Source: an uncultured Ruminococcus sp. (GTDB taxonomy: Bacteria > Bacillota > Clostridia > Oscillospirales > Ruminococcaceae). Taken from it: 64,000 bases of DNA. Each line of letters starts with the position of its first letter. Position 1 is the stretch's first letter. The DNA lies in assembly GCA_900538575.1 (NCBI GenBank), contig UPZA01000006.1:1-64000 (forward strand), read 5' to 3'. The position numbers were made by a program, and so were the translations under genes. The notes beneath the pieces are model-generated. The model was not told the origin of the DNA. It worked only from the letters and a program-made list of their open reading frames with translations, and made no database searches. Positions 61,862-64,000 of this stretch are shown here, one piece after another.

Positions 61862-62392
61862 TTATATAGCTTTTTTATTTCTGCCGACATCATAACGGTA
61901 ATTTTTATTTTCTGCATAACGCCAAGCATCTGCAGAGTTCACAAGGAGAAATTCATTTGAATCAGCAGATATAAATTTTAAATAATCCTCTTTTATACGA
62001 AGAATACTAATATATTTGTAGGGGAGGGTAATTACAGTTGAATAGCTGTTTATCATAAATAAATAAGAATTAGTTAAAATTCCTCTTAGCCGGCTTAATT
62101 CATCGCATTCCTGCTCTGACATATATTGCTTAAGATTTTTTTGCTTTACTGATTTTTCATGATCGCTGTTATTTCTTTTTTCTGAAAGCTTATAAAACTT
62201 TTCTTCAAGCTCTTTGAATCTATACATTGGTATACAAATCAGCTCCCGATTTGTCATACCGGGATAAATAACATACGGACCTGGATTCAAACCAAATTGT
62301 TTAGCTGACAGTCTGAAGCTGAAAAATTCTTTTTTATTTTTTAATCCGTCCTTAGAAGCAATAGTGTCAAAATCTATATTAAAATAGTTCAT
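61862..62392 (-). CDS. Hypothetical protein
   Basis: A 176-residue protein with GGAGG before its ATG. Recognisable phrases are FSFRLSAKQFGLNPGPYVIYPG near the start and KFISADSNEFLLVNSADAW near the end, with a charged helical middle. The N- and C-terminal halves have a beta-rich look reminiscent of AbrB/MraZ-type folds, but I cannot assign a family. Confidence 0.55.
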   Translation of the reverse strand: MNYFNIDFDTIASKDGLKNKKEFFSFRLSAKQFGLNPGPYVIYPGMTNRELICIPMYRFKELEEKFYKLSEKRNNSDHEKSVKQKNLKQYMSEQECDELSRLRGILTNSYLFMINSYSTVITLPYKYISILRIKEDYLKFISADSNEFLLVNSADAWRYAENKNYRYDVGRNKKAI

Positions 62393-62610
62393 ATTAATCC
62401 TCCAGTCTGATAGTATGCATCTTACTAATTATATAATAGCAGTTAATTCGATGTTTTTCAAGTAGAAATCACAAAAAATATAAAATTTTTTGATTTTTCC
62501 TTCACAGTATGTGCGGACAATATAAAATCTTTTCTTAATATAATATTATAGCATTAAATTACTGTAATGTCAAATTTTCGACAATCGGCAGATAAAATAT
62601 TTTTATTTTA

Positions 62611-62639
62611 TTGAAATTTCAGAAAAAAAGTGGTAAAAT
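62611..62639 (+). promoter_or_regulatory. Promoter of tex
   Basis: TTGAAA (62611-62616) and TAAAAT (62634-62639) are 17 bases apart, 34 bases before the ATG. Confidence 0.65.
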
Positions 62640-62673
62640 GAATATAATTAATAAATAGGATAGGGAATTAATA

Positions 62674-64000
62674 ATGGAAATCAATAAAATTTTAGCTGAA
62701 GAATTTAAACTTAGACAGGAACAGGTGGTTAATACAGTTGCTTTGATTGACGACGGAAAGACAATTCCGTTTATCGCCAGATACCGTAAAGAGCTAACCG
62801 GTTCACTTGACGATCAGATTTTAAGAGAGCTGTCGGACAGACTGACATATCTGCGGAATCTTGAAATCAGAAAAAGTGAAGTCAGCTCTTCAATTGCCGA
62901 ACAGGGAAAATTGACTGAGGAAATCAGTTCGGCTCTTGATAAAGCTGAAACCCTTGTCGAGGTAGAAGATATATACCGTCCGTTTAAGCCGAAAAGAAAA
63001 ACAAGAGCAAGTATTGCGAGAGAAAAGGGACTGGAAGTTCTTGCAGATTTAATCGGTAGACAAGATGATAAATTAGATTTACATAATGAATCTCAGAAAT
63101 TTATAAATGTTGAAAACGGTTTGGAAACAGAAGAAGAAGTAATTCAAGGAGCTTCTGATATAATAGCAGAAAACGTATCGGACGACGCAGAGCTGCGAAA
63201 GAGTATAAGAAAGCTTTATGAAAAGGCTGCTAAGATCGAGTCAAGGGCTTCGGATGAAAATGCCGAAACTGTATATCAGAATTATTATGAATTCTGTGAG
63301 CCGGTTTCAAAAATAGCAGATCATAGAATACTTGCCTTGGACCGCGGTGAAAAGGAAGGAGCTCTCAAGGTTTCTGTATCTATAGATGAGGAGTTTTGCT
63401 TTTCGATTGCTGAAAGGAAGTATGTAATAAACAATACTGATAGCGGAAATATCGTTAAGGCAGCGGTACAGGATAGCTGTAAGCGTCTTATAATGCCGTC
63501 GGTAGAGCGCGAAATAAGAGCTGAGCTTACAGCAAGAGCCGCTGAAGGAGCTATTAAAGTATTTTCATCAAATCTAAGACAGCTTCTTTTGCAGCCGCCG
63601 ATAAAAAACAGCGTAACATTAGGACTTGATCCGGCCTACAGAACAGGGTGTAAAATTGCGGTGGTAGATAGTATTGGAAAGGTTCTTGACACGACTGTGA
63701 TTTATCCTACGCCTCCTCAGAAAAAAATTGAAGAGGCTAAAACTAAGCTAAAGAAACTTATAACAAAGTACGGAGTAACCACAATTGCTATAGGTAACGG
63801 AACAGCTTCAAGAGAAAGCGAAGAATTTGTTGCCGAGCTTATAAAGGAAATACCTCAGAATGTAAGCTATATGGTAGTAAGCGAGGCGGGAGCGTCGGTT
63901 TATTCCGCTTCAAAGCTTGCGGCCGAGGAATTTCCCGAGTATGACGTTTCACTAAGAAGCGCGGTTTCAATTGCAAGACGTCTGCAGGATCCATTGGCGG
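62674..64000 (+). CDS. tex: Tex-type RNA-binding protein, 5' part
   Basis: The first 442 codons of Tex, a conserved RNA-binding transcription accessory protein. It starts EFKLRQEQVVNTVALIDDGKTIPFIARYRKE, passes the EDIYRPFKPKRKTRA segment and HILALDRGEKEGAL-like region (here HRILALDRGEKEGAL), and shows the YqgF/RNase H-like part LGLDPAYRTGCKIAVVD. The C-terminal HhH and S1 domains lie beyond the window. It looks like ordinary chromosomal sequence and marks the flank of the accessory region. Confidence 0.93.
   Translation, partial: MEINKILAEEFKLRQEQVVNTVALIDDGKTIPFIARYRKELTGSLDDQILRELSDRLTYLRNLEIRKSEVSSSIAEQGKLTEEISSALDKAETLVEVEDIYRPFKPKRKTRASIAREKGLEVLADLIGRQDDKLDLHNESQKFINVENGLETEEEVIQGASDIIAENVSDDAELRKSIRKLYEKAAKIESRASDENAETVYQNYYEFCEPVSKIADHRILALDRGEKEGALKVSVSIDEEFCFSIAERKYVINNTDSGNIVKAAVQDSCKRLIMPSVEREIRAELTARAAEGAIKVFSSNLRQLLLQPPIKNSVTLGLDPAYRTGCKIAVVDSIGKVLDTTVIYPTPPQKKIEEAKTKLKKLITKYGVTTIAIGNGTASRESEEFVAELIKEIPQNVSYMVVSEAGASVYSASKLAAEEFPEYDVSLRSAVSIARRLQDPLA

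Noticed and set aside
1..64000. rRNA, tRNA and CRISPR arrays
   Set aside because: None was recognised on reading either strand. A tRNA scan was not possible, so a single tRNA could have been missed.

Overview
The window looks like a low-GC Gram-positive gut or rumen Clostridia genome, most likely Ruminococcus or a close relative. The main reasons are two secreted proteins with Ruminococcus-style dockerin modules (residues FDLC-MKR), AT-rich promoters of the TTGACA-17-TATAAT type with strong GGAGG ribosome sites, and a Tn1549-like conjugative module typical of Firmicutes. No rRNA, tRNA or CRISPR array was seen. Family names come from recognition of motifs and gene order; no database search was possible.

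Region 1 (1-4132) is the right end of a GC-rich mobile element: replication initiator (RepA_N type), DnaC-like ATPase, TnpW-like protein, a small coiled-coil protein and a large serine recombinase of the TnpX/TndX type. It has landed inside a maff2-like gene of a second, more AT-rich element and cut off that gene's 5' part. Region 2 (4133 to about 51,800) is this second element, an integrative and conjugative element (ICE). It holds VirB6-like, PrgI, VirB4, CD1108-, DUF4315- and CD1107-like proteins, a cytosine methyltransferase with a PAPS-reductase-like partner, an AbiE-type toxin-antitoxin pair, topoisomerase III, a toprim protein, a giant methyltransferase/helicase, MobC, relaxase, an oriT-like hairpin cluster, sigma-like and HTH regulators, excisionase and tyrosine integrase with arm-type repeats. 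The left ICE end lies outside the window.

Region 3 (36,056-48,193, inside the ICE) is a redox cargo island. It has two LysR regulators (one frameshifted), a cytoplasmic flavodoxin, an esterase lipoprotein with a dockerin-like tail, an FMN reductase, two aldo/keto reductases, a DUF4405-type membrane cytochrome-like protein, three flavodoxin proteins predicted to lie outside the membrane (one with a dockerin-like module and two flavodoxin domains), an ApbE-type flavin transferase, a NusG-II protein and a Gx transporter. Three promoters in the island share a precisely phased GTT-N10-AAC box, CTTCTCAA and TATAAT, so they probably form one LysR regulon. I read the island as an extracytoplasmic flavin/electron-transfer system, and it is the best candidate for something undescribed.

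Region 4 (51,936-64,000) is flanking chromosome or older accessory DNA: a wrecked HTH regulator, two ABC exporter half-transporters, fragments of a HerA-type ATPase and an SprT-like protein, small membrane proteins, a TIGR04076-type protein, a methyltransferase, a lipoprotein, an unknown protein and the start of tex.

The ICE carries many lesions: truncated maff2; in-frame stops in the virB6-like gene and near the end of the giant helicase; frameshifts in the CD1108-like, toprim and LysR genes; and a deleted flavodoxin. Unless these are assembly errors, it is probably no longer self-transmissible, although int, xis, virB4, topB, mobC and relaxase look intact.
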